A stretch of DNA of 6,580 nt from Chryseobacterium gleum (GCA_943326825.2 CALPUT020000143.1:1-6580), one strand, 5' to 3'. Shown: positions 1 to 6,374, counted from the first letter of the stretch. The notes: generated from the letters alone by a model not told the origin. Numbers and translations are program-made.

Positions 1-35
1 AAGACGTTAAAGAATTTGCTAGACAAAAAAAATAA
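1..35 (+). CDS. C-terminal end of a probable antitoxin (partial)
   Basis: Starting at base 3, one frame reads DVKEFARQKK and then TAA at 33-35; the rest of the gene lies left of the window. The ending resembles the C-termini of small Bacteroidota antitoxins, which often finish with a 'W-[DE]-E-V-K-x-x-x-R' type helix. It sits on the same strand, 53 bases before a RelE/ParE toxin, which is where the antitoxin of such a pair is normally encoded. Only ten residues are visible, so the call rests mostly on context. A competing frame (bases 1-51, ending TAA) gives KTLKNLLDKKNKTKSY, a lysine-rich tail that cannot be excluded. Confidence 0.42.
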   Translation, partial: DVKEFARQKK

Positions 36-88
36 AACTAAATCATACTAACCAAAAAAAATCCAATTCTAAATTTTAACCAACCTAA

Positions 89-382
89 ATGACAAGAAAA
101 TTCAATATTCAAATTGAAGAAAGAGCTAAACTTGAAATTGCTGAAGCTTTTGAATGGTACGAAATTCAAAAAAATGGTCTTGGAGAAGATTTTTTAAACT
201 CACTTGATAATGCTTTCAAAGCGATTGAAAAATCACCAAAAGGATATACTCAAATTAAAAACCACAGACAATTTCCTCTTTACAACTTTCCTTTTGTTAT
301 TCTTTATGAAATTGATCATCTAACAATATTTGTAGACGCCGTTTTTCATACAAGTCGAAATCCTAAAAATAAGTTTAAATAA
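89..382 (+). CDS. RelE/ParE-family type II toxin
   Basis: This complete 97-residue protein has the usual length of the RelE/ParE superfamily. Seen in the sequence: an N-terminal strand and helix (FNIQIEERAKLEIAEAFEWYE, about 5-25), the family signature Q-x-x-GLG-x-x-F (27-35), a second helix with A-x-x-x-I-x-x-x-P (42-50), Arg60 followed by a FPF-x-x-x-YEI strand (67-74), and a C-terminal strand ending F-H-x-S-R-N-P (86-92). Relatives either poison DNA gyrase (ParE branch) or cleave mRNA on the ribosome (RelE branch). The WYE...GLG...FL pattern is closest to the ParE-like 'plasmid stabilization' group, but the target cannot be read from the sequence. The start at 89 is the only usable ATG, because an in-frame TAA lies at 77-79. 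The leader is A-rich with no Shine-Dalgarno. The upstream partial reading frame is the likely antitoxin. The protein looks intact. Confidence 0.88.
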   Translation: MTRKFNIQIEERAKLEIAEAFEWYEIQKNGLGEDFLNSLDNAFKAIEKSPKGYTQIKNHRQFPLYNFPFVILYEIDHLTIFVDAVFHTSRNPKNKFK

Positions 383-389
383 AAATTTT

Positions 390-403
390 CTTCATTGCTG
401 AAG
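390..403 (+). terminator. Small hairpin after the toxin gene, possible weak terminator
   Basis: CTTCA at 390-394 pairs perfectly with TGAAG at 399-403 across a four-base loop, 8 bases past the toxin stop. A run of five T's follows only at 410-414, after GTTCAC. A five-bp stem with a displaced T-run is a poor intrinsic terminator, so this is a possibility only. Confidence 0.2.
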
Positions 404-506
404 GTTCACTTTTTAGAGAAGCATAGCATCAAGAAATCTCACCTAAGATAAATGTATAGTAGTTGATTAATTCCTGTCAAGTAATTTAAAGAATTAGCTC
501 TTAAAA

Positions 507-538
507 GATAAAAGTGTGATTATTATCATTTTTTTATC
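507..538 (+). terminator. Imperfect 14-bp hairpin with U-rich 3' arm upstream of the J-domain gene
   Basis: Bases 507-520 (GATAAAAGTGTGAT) fold onto 525-538 (ATCATTTTTTTATC) around the loop TATT, with 11 Watson-Crick pairs, two G-U pairs and one T-T mismatch. The two G-U pairs hold only in + strand RNA; on the other strand they become A-C mismatches. An A-tract pairing with a seven-T tract is the same design as the clear terminator at 1783-1816. It may end transcription from the toxin region. It could instead be a 5' leader structure of the chaperone operon, whose ATG is 47 bases downstream. It does not cover the start codon. Confidence 0.35.
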
Positions 539-585
539 GTTCAATTAAATGCACTTTTACATAAATTCAACTATTTGAAATTATT

Positions 586-1458
586 ATGGCATTTATTGAT
601 TATTACAAAGTCTTAGAAATTGATAAATCTGCAACGGAAAGCGATATTAAAAAAGCGTACCGTAAATTAGCGCGCAAATACCATCCAGATGTCAATCCAA
701 ACAATGAAGCGGCAAAAGTAAAGTTTCAGGAAATCAATGAAGCGCATGAAGTGTTGAGTGATACCGAAAAACGTAAAAAATACGACCAATACGGTAAAGA
801 TTGGAAACATGCCGAAGAATTTGATAAACAAAAGCAGCAGCAGCGTAGTAGTCGTGGTTATTCAACTGATGGATTTAATGATAGCGATTATTCAAGCTTT
901 TTTGAGTCTATGTTTGGAAATACTGGCGGAAGATCCTATCGTTCGGGGTCCTTTAAAGGTCAAGATTTGGCGAGTGATGTTCATTTAAAATTGACAGATA
1001 TACTTGAAGCTCAAAAACAAACTCTTTCGGTGAATGGTAAAAATATTCGATTTACAATTCCAGCTGGAGTTGAAGACGGACAAACCATAAAAATCAGCGG
1101 TGTTGGTGGTGAAGGTGTAAACGGTGGACCAAAAGGTGATTTATACATTACATTTAAAATTCAAAACGATACAACTTTCAAACGTGAAGGAAGCAATCTT
1201 CTAAAAACGATTGATTTAGACATCTACATAGCTGTTTTAGGTGGTGAAATCATGGTAGATACAATGTCAAGTAAAGTGAAATTAAAAGTTGTACCTGGAA
1301 CTCAAAACAATACCAAAGTAAAATTGAAAGGCAAAGGTTTACCGGTCTACAAAAAAGAAAATGAATCTGGAGATTTGGTCATTACTTACACGATCAAGAT
1401 TCCAACCAATTTAACGGATAAACAAAAAGAGTTGTTTAAAGAACTTTCTAATATCTAA
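586..1458 (+). CDS. cbpA: CbpA-type J-domain co-chaperone (class B Hsp40)
   Basis: This 290-residue protein is an Hsp40 that delivers substrates to DnaK (Hsp70) and stimulates its ATPase in the cytoplasm. Seen: an N-terminal J domain (about 3-69) with DYYKVLEI at the start, the essential HPD triad at 33-35 (KYHPDVN) and the helix-IV motif KRKKYDQYG; a Gln-rich linker (82-86) encoded partly by a short CAG run; a Ser/Gly/Phe/Tyr-rich stretch (about 90-125) in place of a classical G/F region; then two substrate-binding beta domains. Motifs there include FTIPAGVEDGQTIKI-x-G-x-G (156-174), the ALGGE-like VLGGE (217-221) and KGKGLP (248-253), with GDLVITYTIKIP (262-273) near the end. There is no cysteine at all, so the zinc-finger module of true DnaJ is absent. 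That fits CbpA (class B) and the adjacent CbpM-type gene. The ATG at 586 places the J domain directly at the N-terminus, as is normal. Confidence 0.92.
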   Translation: MAFIDYYKVLEIDKSATESDIKKAYRKLARKYHPDVNPNNEAAKVKFQEINEAHEVLSDTEKRKKYDQYGKDWKHAEEFDKQKQQQRSSRGYSTDGFNDSDYSSFFESMFGNTGGRSYRSGSFKGQDLASDVHLKLTDILEAQKQTLSVNGKNIRFTIPAGVEDGQTIKISGVGGEGVNGGPKGDLYITFKIQNDTTFKREGSNLLKTIDLDIYIAVLGGEIMVDTMSSKVKLKVVPGTQNNTKVKLKGKGLPVYKKENESGDLVITYTIKIPTNLTDKQKELFKELSNI

Positions 1459-1462
1459 TAAT

Positions 1463-1756
1463 ATGGAAAACGAAAACTTAGTATTATTTCATCAGTTTTG
1501 TGAATTTCATAAAATTGAAAACACCTTAGTACTCGCATTAAAGGAGCACGATTTAATTGAAATTTTTATTGTGGATGGCGAATCGTATATTCATACTGAT
1601 TCAATTCACCTATTGGAAAAAATAATTCGTTTACACCATGATCTTTCCATCAATTTCGAAGGAATCGATGTGATTGTTCAACTGATTGATAAAATCAATT
1701 CGTTGCAAGAAGAATTAATAGAATTAAAAAAGAAATTGGAAACTGCTGAAAATTAG
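1463..1756 (+). CDS. cbpM: CbpM-type chaperone modulator
   Basis: This 97-residue protein begins 4 bases after the J-domain gene stops, so the two are almost certainly cotranscribed. Its layout fits the CbpM family of small MerR-HTH-like modulators: an N-terminal part (about 5-32, FHQFCEFHKIE...), a short beta turn (IFIVDGESYI, 34-43), the family-typical core L-x-x-I-I-R-L-x-x-D-L-x-I-N-x-E-G-I-D-V (about 51-70), and a leucine-rich, probably coiled-coil C-terminal helix (about 72-95). In E. coli, CbpM binds the J domain of CbpA and blocks its co-chaperone and DNA-binding activities. By homology and context this protein is inferred to do the same for the preceding gene product. Residue identity to the E. 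coli protein appears low, so the assignment rests on length, core motif and gene order. Confidence 0.85.
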   Translation: MENENLVLFHQFCEFHKIENTLVLALKEHDLIEIFIVDGESYIHTDSIHLLEKIIRLHHDLSINFEGIDVIVQLIDKINSLQEELIELKKKLETAEN

Positions 1757-1782
1757 AATTTTTTATTTCAGGTCATTAAAAC

Positions 1783-1816
1783 AAAAAATCCTGTACTTTC
1801 TGGTACAGGATTTTTT
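1783..1816. terminator. Bidirectional intrinsic terminator between convergent genes
   Basis: AAAAAATCCTGTAC (1783-1796) and GTACAGGATTTTTT (1803-1816) form a perfect 14-bp inverted repeat around the six-base loop TTTCTG. With an A-tract on one side and a T-tract on the other, it works as a stem plus U-run on either strand. It lies 26 bases after the cbpM stop and 15 bases after the stop of the opposite-strand gene, so it probably ends both transcripts. Confidence 0.92.
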
Positions 1817-1831
1817 ACAATGAAAATTATT

Positions 1832-4165
1832 TTATTTAACGATTTTTCTATTAATAAAGTAAGAGTTATTTTTAATCGTTACAAAATATTGTCCTCTTGA
1901 TAACTCACCTAAATCCAATTCAATTAATCTTTGATTAAATTTTTGATTAAGAATTATTTTACCAGAAATATCAGTCAAAATAACTTCAGAAGTTTGATCA
2001 TTATCAAGTGAAATGATTAAATTATTCTCAAATGGATTTGGATAAATTAGAATATTATTGTTGCTAATGTTTTCAACATTAGTTAAACTTTTGTCAATGT
2101 AAATTTGATCATAAGCTTTTAAAAATTCAGCTTGTGATTTATTAGGACAGAACAATTGAAGAACTAAAGTATAAACTCCAGAACTTGAATCCACACTATA
2201 AATCTGAGAAATAATTTGAACAGTATTGTTGTAAACTATGTTCCAAGTTACGTTTACAAAACTATTTGATACCAAATTAAAATTACTAATATATACTGAA
2301 TCAATTGCAGAATAATTTATAACACAATTAGAAACAGCTGGATTAAAGACACTATCGACAATCGTAGAATCTTGAAAAGGAGTATTTGAAAAAATATTAC
2401 TTGGAGAAGCTATCACAAAAGGAATTGTATAAGAATCTCCTATAGCATCTGAAATTGAAACAGAATAATATCCTGGACAAAGGTTTGAGGCAGTATTATT
2501 TATAGATCCATTTGAATACATATAGGAATATGGAGCTACACCACCTGAAATTATTACAGTAGCATTTCCATCACAAAATCCATTTTGTGATGTATTATTA
2601 GAAATAACAAAACCTGATAGATTTACATTGTTCACCACCTGAAAAGCATTCGTAGATGTTAAAAGTCCGTCGATATTATTAAAAATTCGAACATCATACA
2701 TACCTTGACTTGCATTTTGAGGAATAGTAATATTCAAAATCATTGATGATGCACTGGACACATTGATTGAATTAACTAAAATAGTTCCAGTTCCTTGATT
2801 AAAGCTAATATCAACTAAAGTTCCACTTCCCTGATCAAAATGGGTATTATTACCAGTAATTGTTACATCGAGTGTTTGACCAGCATTACCAATATTTGGT
2901 GTAATTGAATTTAAAGTCGGTGGAGTTATTCCATTTACATTAAAACCTCCTAATGAAAGATAACCATCAAGACTATTAAAAACACTAACATCATATGTTC
3001 CAGTATATGTATTTGATGGAATGGTAATATTAGCAATCAAAGAGGTTGGGCTTACTGCACTAATTGAATTTACAACAGTCGTATTACTTCCTTGATTAAA
3101 ACTAAAATCAACTATAGTCCCACTACCCTGATCAAAATGCGTATTATTTCCTGTGATAGTTACATTTAATGTTTGACCTGCATTTCCTGTATTCGGCGCA
3201 ACAGAAACCAATGTTGGAGGTGTGATTCCATTTACTTGAAATCCATTTAATGTTAGATGACCATCAAGATTATTAAAAACACTCACATCATAAATTCCTG
3301 TATATGTATTTGATGGAATAGTAATATTAGCTATTAAAGAGGTTGGGCTTGTCGCATTAATTGAATTTACAACAGTAGTGTTACTTCCTTGATTAAAACT
3401 AAAATCTATTATTGTTCCACTACCCTGATCAAAATGAGTATTATTTCCAGTAATTGTTACATCTAATGTTTGACCTGCATTTCCTACATTGGGTGAGACT
3501 GAAGCTAAAGTTGGAGGTGTGATTCCATTTACTTGAAATCCATTTAATGTTAGCAAACCGTCAGTGCTAGTGAAAACATTAACTTCATAAGTTCCAGTAT
3601 ATGTATTTGATGGAATGGTAATATTAGCAATTAATGATGTTGGACTTGTTGCATTAATTGAATTTACAACAGTAGTGTTACTTCCTTGATTAAAACTAAA
3701 ATCGACTGTAGTTGCAGTTCCCTGATCAAAATGAGTATTATTTCCGGTAATTGTTACATTTAATGTTTGACCTGCATTTCCAGTATTTGGAGCAACAGAT
3801 ACCAATGTTGGTGGTGTGATTCCATTTACTTGAAAACCATTTAATGATAAGTAACCATCAACACTGTTGTAAACTCCCACACTATAAATTCCAGTATATG
3901 TATTTGATGGAATGGTAATATTAGCGATTAGTGATGTTGGACTTGTTGCATTAATTGAATTTACAACAGTAGTATTACTTCCTTGATTAAAACTAAAATC
4001 GACTATAGTTGCACTACCCTGATTAAAATGAGTATTATTTCCGGTAATAGTTACATTTAAAGTTTGACCTGCATTTCCTGTATTCGGATTAATTGAAACT
4101 AAACTTTGAGAAAAAGTTATAATTGGTAAAATAAATAAAAGGAAGGTAATTAATAATGTTTTCAT
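1832..4165 (-). CDS. T9SS-exported repeat protein with five near-identical Ig-like repeats
   Basis: This 777-residue protein is predicted to be secreted or attached to the cell surface; its exact role is unknown, and adhesion is plausible. Order: signal peptide (1-19, cut expected after TFS before Gln20); five 99-residue repeats (21-119, 120-218, 219-317, 318-416, 417-515), each opening with a P-N-x-G-N-A-G-Q-T-L-x-V-T-I-T-G strand pair reminiscent of IPT/TIG domains, followed by N-x-T-H-F and ending DG-x-L-x-x-x-G-F-x-V-NG; a SprB-repeat-like domain (about 516-587, with CDGNATVIISGGVAPYSY and LCPGYYSVSISDA); a linker region (588-700); and a type A T9SS sorting domain (about 705-777, YPNPFENN, then ILTDISGKI, L-x-x-G-x-Y, RKIVK at the end). 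The only four cysteines are Cys531, 563, 614 and 673, all after the repeats. A paralog lies just upstream on the same strand. The ATG at 4165 gives a clean signal peptide. Confidence 0.9.
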   Translation of the reverse strand: MKTLLITFLLFILPIITFSQSLVSINPNTGNAGQTLNVTITGNNTHFNQGSATIVDFSFNQGSNTTVVNSINATSPTSLIANITIPSNTYTGIYSVGVYNSVDGYLSLNGFQVNGITPPTLVSVAPNTGNAGQTLNVTITGNNTHFDQGTATTVDFSFNQGSNTTVVNSINATSPTSLIANITIPSNTYTGTYEVNVFTSTDGLLTLNGFQVNGITPPTLASVSPNVGNAGQTLDVTITGNNTHFDQGSGTIIDFSFNQGSNTTVVNSINATSPTSLIANITIPSNTYTGIYDVSVFNNLDGHLTLNGFQVNGITPPTLVSVAPNTGNAGQTLNVTITGNNTHFDQGSGTIVDFSFNQGSNTTVVNSISAVSPTSLIANITIPSNTYTGTYDVSVFNSLDGYLSLGGFNVNGITPPTLNSITPNIGNAGQTLDVTITGNNTHFDQGSGTLVDISFNQGTGTILVNSINVSSASSMILNITIPQNASQGMYDVRIFNNIDGLLTSTNAFQVVNNVNLSGFVISNNTSQNGFCDGNATVIISGGVAPYSYMYSNGSINNTASNLCPGYYSVSISDAIGDSYTIPFVIASPSNIFSNTPFQDSTIVDSVFNPAVSNCVINYSAIDSVYISNFNLVSNSFVNVTWNIVYNNTVQIISQIYSVDSSSGVYTLVLQLFCPNKSQAEFLKAYDQIYIDKSLTNVENISNNNILIYPNPFENNLIISLDNDQTSEVILTDISGKIILNQKFNQRLIELDLGELSRGQYFVTIKNNSYFINRKIVK
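2621..4105 (-). repeat. Five in-frame tandem repeats of exactly 297 bp
   Basis: Units in coding order are 4105-3809, 3808-3512, 3511-3215, 3214-2918 and 2917-2621, each 99 codons with no indels. Units 1-4 are nearly identical at the DNA level in their central part. For example, 3651-3703 (unit 2) matches 3354-3406 (unit 3) over 53 bases without a mismatch, and 3933-4004 (unit 1) matches 3636-3707 (unit 2) with one mismatch in 72. Unit 5 is more diverged. Silent positions are shared, which points to recent duplication or gene conversion rather than protein-level selection alone. Confidence 0.95.
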
Positions 4166-4193
4166 GATGAAATTAAGCTATGTAAAAGTTTAT

Positions 4194-4201
4194 CAAAATT
4201 A
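4194..4201 (-). promoter_or_regulatory. Candidate Bacteroidota -7 element for the five-repeat gene
   Basis: On the - strand, TAATTTTG matches the Bacteroidota -7 consensus TAnnTTTG exactly. It ends 29 bases before the ATG, giving a leader of about 20 bases. No TTG-type -33 element is visible at the usual 17-23 base spacing, so the promoter is weak or incomplete by consensus. If real, the gene can be transcribed independently of its upstream paralog, whose stop codon is 105 bases away. Confidence 0.38.
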
Positions 4202-4270
4202 ATCTTTTTTTTCTTATGGAAAAATACTATTTTACTGTAATTGAATTTTATTAAAAGATTTTGAAAAAAG

Positions 4271-6337
4271 TTATTTAATAATTTTTCTTGTTGTAATAAA
4301 AGAATCATTTTTAATTGAAAGGAAATATTGTCCCAATTTTAATTCACTTAAATCCAACTCAACAACACTTTGTTTATATTTTTTATTCAGAAATATTTTT
4401 CCTGTTATATCGGTCAGAATGATTTCAGTAGTTTCACTGTTTCCAAGAGAAATTGAAATCATATTTTCAAAAGGATTGGGAGAAATAGAAATTAAATTGA
4501 TTTGGTTTTCTGCTATTTCAGATAAATCTTTGTTGATATATATTTGATCATAAGCTTTTAATAATTCTCCTTGAGATTTATTAGGACAATACAATTGAAG
4601 TATCAATGTATAAACTCCTGAAATTGAATCAACACTATAAACTTCATTAATAGTTTCAGTAGTATTTCCAGATATAACAATCCAAGTAACATTCATAAGA
4701 TTACTTTGCAAAATGGAATAATTACTAATGTAAATAGAATCAATAGCAGAATAATTAATAGTGCAATTTGAAATAGCAGCATTGTAAACACTGTCAATAA
4801 TTGTAGAATCTTGAAAAGTGGAATTAGAAAAAATGTTATTCGGTGATGCAATTATAAATGGTATTGAAAGTGAATCACCAAAAGCATCTGTAACTTTTAC
4901 AGAGTATAAACCTTGACAGAGATTTGATATATTACTGCTTCCACTTCCATTTGAATATAAGTAATCGTATGGTGCAGCTCCACCACTAATTATTGTTGAT
5001 GCATTACCATCACAAATTCCATCTTGTGATGCATTATTAGAAATCACATAACCATTTAGTTGAAGTAAAGTATTAACCTGAAATCCATTTGTTAAAATTA
5101 AATCCCCATCGATATTATTATTTAGATTAACATCATAAAAACCAAAATTTATATTTTGAGGAATGGTTATATTTATTATTAAAGTTGTTGGGCTAGTTAC
5201 ATTTATTGAATTTACGATTGATATTCCAGTACTTTGATTAAATCCAAATTCAATTGTGTTTATTGTACTTTGATCAAAATGAGTATTCGCTCCTGTTAAA
5301 ATTACATCTAAAGTTTCACCTGCATTGCCTATATTTGGACTTATTGATGTTAATGTTGGCGGCTGAATTCCATATACAAAAATACCTCCATAAGATAAAA
5401 CACCATCTATACTATCTGTCACAAATAAATTGTAAACACCAGTTAAAGTATTAGAAGGAATCGTAATATTTGCAGTCAAAACTGTAGCACTGATTACAGT
5501 TATTGAATTTACAATAGCTGGAACATTTCCTAGGTTATAAACAAAATCAAAACCTACACTAATACTATCACCTTGGTCAAAATGAGTTCCTTTTCCAGTT
5601 ATTGTAAAATCTAATGTTTGTCCTGCATTGAGTGGGTTATTAGAAATACCATACAATGACGGCGGAAGAGTGACTCCATAAATATGAAGCCCAGTCATAG
5701 ACATATTTCCATCAATTTGATTGTACGTATTAATATTATAATCACCTGAATAAATATTCTGAGGTATTGTAATATTTATTATTAATTGCGATGAGTCTGT
5801 TACATTTACTGAATTTACAATTATAGAATCGCTAGTTGTAATGTTATATTGGGGCGTAAAAGTAACGGTTGTTCCGCTACCATGATTAAAATGTGTATTA
5901 AGTCCATTAAGAGTAACGTCCAAAGTTTGTCCTGCATTTAAAGTATCAGGTGATAATGCAAAATAAGAAGGTGCTGGAGTTCCATTTACGTGCAATGAAA
6001 ATAATGCATTCAAGTAACCATCGATTGTATTAAAATAACTAGCATAGTAATCCCCAGTATATGTATTACTTGGAACAGTTATGTTTGCAATTAATGTTGT
6101 ATCACTAGTTACTGTAATTGAATTTGTTGAAGTTAAAACACTACCTTGATTAAAACCAGAAAACGTAAAGTTGATATTTGTTTCTGCTCCTTGACCAAAA
6201 TGAGTTTTGTCTCCTGTAATTATTAAATCTAAAGTTTGTCCTGCATCTGCTGTTGATGGGCTCATTGAAATTAAACTTTGGCAAAATAAAAAAACAGGAA
6301 GTATAACAAAAATAAAACTTGAAATTAATCTCAACAT
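4271..6337 (-). CDS. T9SS-exported repeat protein with four diverged Ig-like repeats (paralog of the downstream gene)
   Basis: From the ATG at 6337 this is a 688-residue predicted secreted or surface protein. The frame continues to an ATG at 6361, giving 696 residues. I prefer 6337 because a -7-like TAGATTTG (6371-6364) would start transcription near 6357, at or after the first ATG, and because the element-to-ATG distance then matches the neighbour (27 versus 29 bases). Order: signal peptide (1-19, Cys at 19, cut before Gln20; no lipobox); four diverged repeats of about 99-103 residues (21-123, 124-226, 227-327, 328-426) that keep N-A-G-x-T-L-D and THF; a SprB-repeat-like domain (about 427-500); a linker region; and a type A T9SS sorting domain (about 618-688, SPNPFENM, ILTDITGKI, L-x-x-G-Q-Y-F, RKIIK). 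Four cysteines after the repeats (442, 474, 525, 584) align with those of the neighbour. The post-repeat part is the most similar region. Function is unknown; adhesion is possible. Confidence 0.88.
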   Translation of the reverse strand: MLRLISSFIFVILPVFLFCQSLISMSPSTADAGQTLDLIITGDKTHFGQGAETNINFTFSGFNQGSVLTSTNSITVTSDTTLIANITVPSNTYTGDYYASYFNTIDGYLNALFSLHVNGTPAPSYFALSPDTLNAGQTLDVTLNGLNTHFNHGSGTTVTFTPQYNITTSDSIIVNSVNVTDSSQLIINITIPQNIYSGDYNINTYNQIDGNMSMTGLHIYGVTLPPSLYGISNNPLNAGQTLDFTITGKGTHFDQGDSISVGFDFVYNLGNVPAIVNSITVISATVLTANITIPSNTLTGVYNLFVTDSIDGVLSYGGIFVYGIQPPTLTSISPNIGNAGETLDVILTGANTHFDQSTINTIEFGFNQSTGISIVNSINVTSPTTLIINITIPQNINFGFYDVNLNNNIDGDLILTNGFQVNTLLQLNGYVISNNASQDGICDGNASTIISGGAAPYDYLYSNGSGSSNISNLCQGLYSVKVTDAFGDSLSIPFIIASPNNIFSNSTFQDSTIIDSVYNAAISNCTINYSAIDSIYISNYSILQSNLMNVTWIVISGNTTETINEVYSVDSISGVYTLILQLYCPNKSQGELLKAYDQIYINKDLSEIAENQINLISISPNPFENMISISLGNSETTEIILTDITGKIFLNKKYKQSVVELDLSELKLGQYFLSIKNDSFITTRKIIK
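5060..6277 (-). repeat. Four diverged in-frame Ig-like repeats
   Basis: Approximate units in coding order are 6277-5969, 5968-5660, 5659-5357 and 5356-5060 (103, 103, 101 and 99 codons). They share the opening S-P/N-x-x-x-N-A-G-Q-T-L-D pattern (DAGQTLD in unit 1, NAGETLD in unit 4), THF, V-N-S-[IV]-x-V, NIT[IV]P[SQ]N and a DG turn, but differ in length through small indels and have little DNA-level identity. Unit 4 is the one closest to the repeats of the neighbouring paralog. Confidence 0.85.
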
Positions 6338-6342
6338 GGTTA

Positions 6343-6374
6343 CATTAGATTTGGTAAACATAACAAATCTAATG
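6343..6374. promoter_or_regulatory. Perfect 11-bp inverted repeat over the upstream paralog's start region
   Basis: CATTAGATTTG (6343-6353) and CAAATCTAATG (6364-6374) are exact reverse complements separated by 10 bases. The right arm contains TAGATTTG when read on the - strand (6371-6364), a full match to the Bacteroidota -7 consensus TAnnTTTG, placed 27 bases before the ATG at 6337. The symmetric site therefore overlaps a plausible promoter and the first transcribed bases. That is where a dimeric repressor would bind; it could alternatively form a 5' leader hairpin. No good -33 element is visible. Function is inferred; the symmetry is directly seen. Confidence 0.45.

Larger units (their letters stand above)
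383..585. other. Intergenic gap with no recognisable gene
   Basis: These 203 bases separate the toxin from the J-domain gene. Neither strand carries a plausible coding frame. They contain a short perfect hairpin (390-403) and a longer imperfect hairpin (507-538), listed separately. A promoter for the downstream chaperone operon is expected here, but I found no full TAnnTTTG element. The nearest candidate, ACTATTTG at 570-577, mismatches the TA and lies too close to the ATG at 586. Confidence 0.6.

Noticed and set aside
570..577. ACTATTTG as a -7 promoter element for the chaperone operon
   Set aside because: It mismatches the TA of TAnnTTTG and lies 8 bases before the ATG, leaving essentially no leader.
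832..843. Short CAG trinucleotide run in the J-domain gene
   Set aside because: Only about four units, encoding part of a Gln-rich linker; too short to count as a microsatellite of interest.
758..988. 76-codon + strand open frame inside the J-domain gene
   Set aside because: It lies in a shifted frame of a clearly coding gene and its translation (low complexity, a SSSVVVVV run from the CAG/GTAGT stretch) resembles no protein.
2621..4105. Regularly spaced repeats as a CRISPR array
   Set aside because: The repeats are 297 bp, contiguous, in frame and coding; there are no short repeats with unique spacers.
4201..4260. 8-bp inverted repeat AATCTTTT / AAAAGATT between the two paralogs as a terminator
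   Set aside because: The 44-base loop and A/T-only arms make it a poor hairpin; no convincing terminator was found between the paralogs.
5254..5454. 66-codon + strand open frame opposite the four-repeat gene
   Set aside because: Antisense shadow of a long, well-supported gene; Leu/His-rich composition follows from the repeat codons on the other strand.
6278..6337. Lipoprotein signal in the four-repeat protein because of a Cys at the end of the signal peptide
   Set aside because: The residues before Cys are Phe-Leu-Phe, which does not fit a lipobox, and a C-terminal T9SS sorting domain already explains export.
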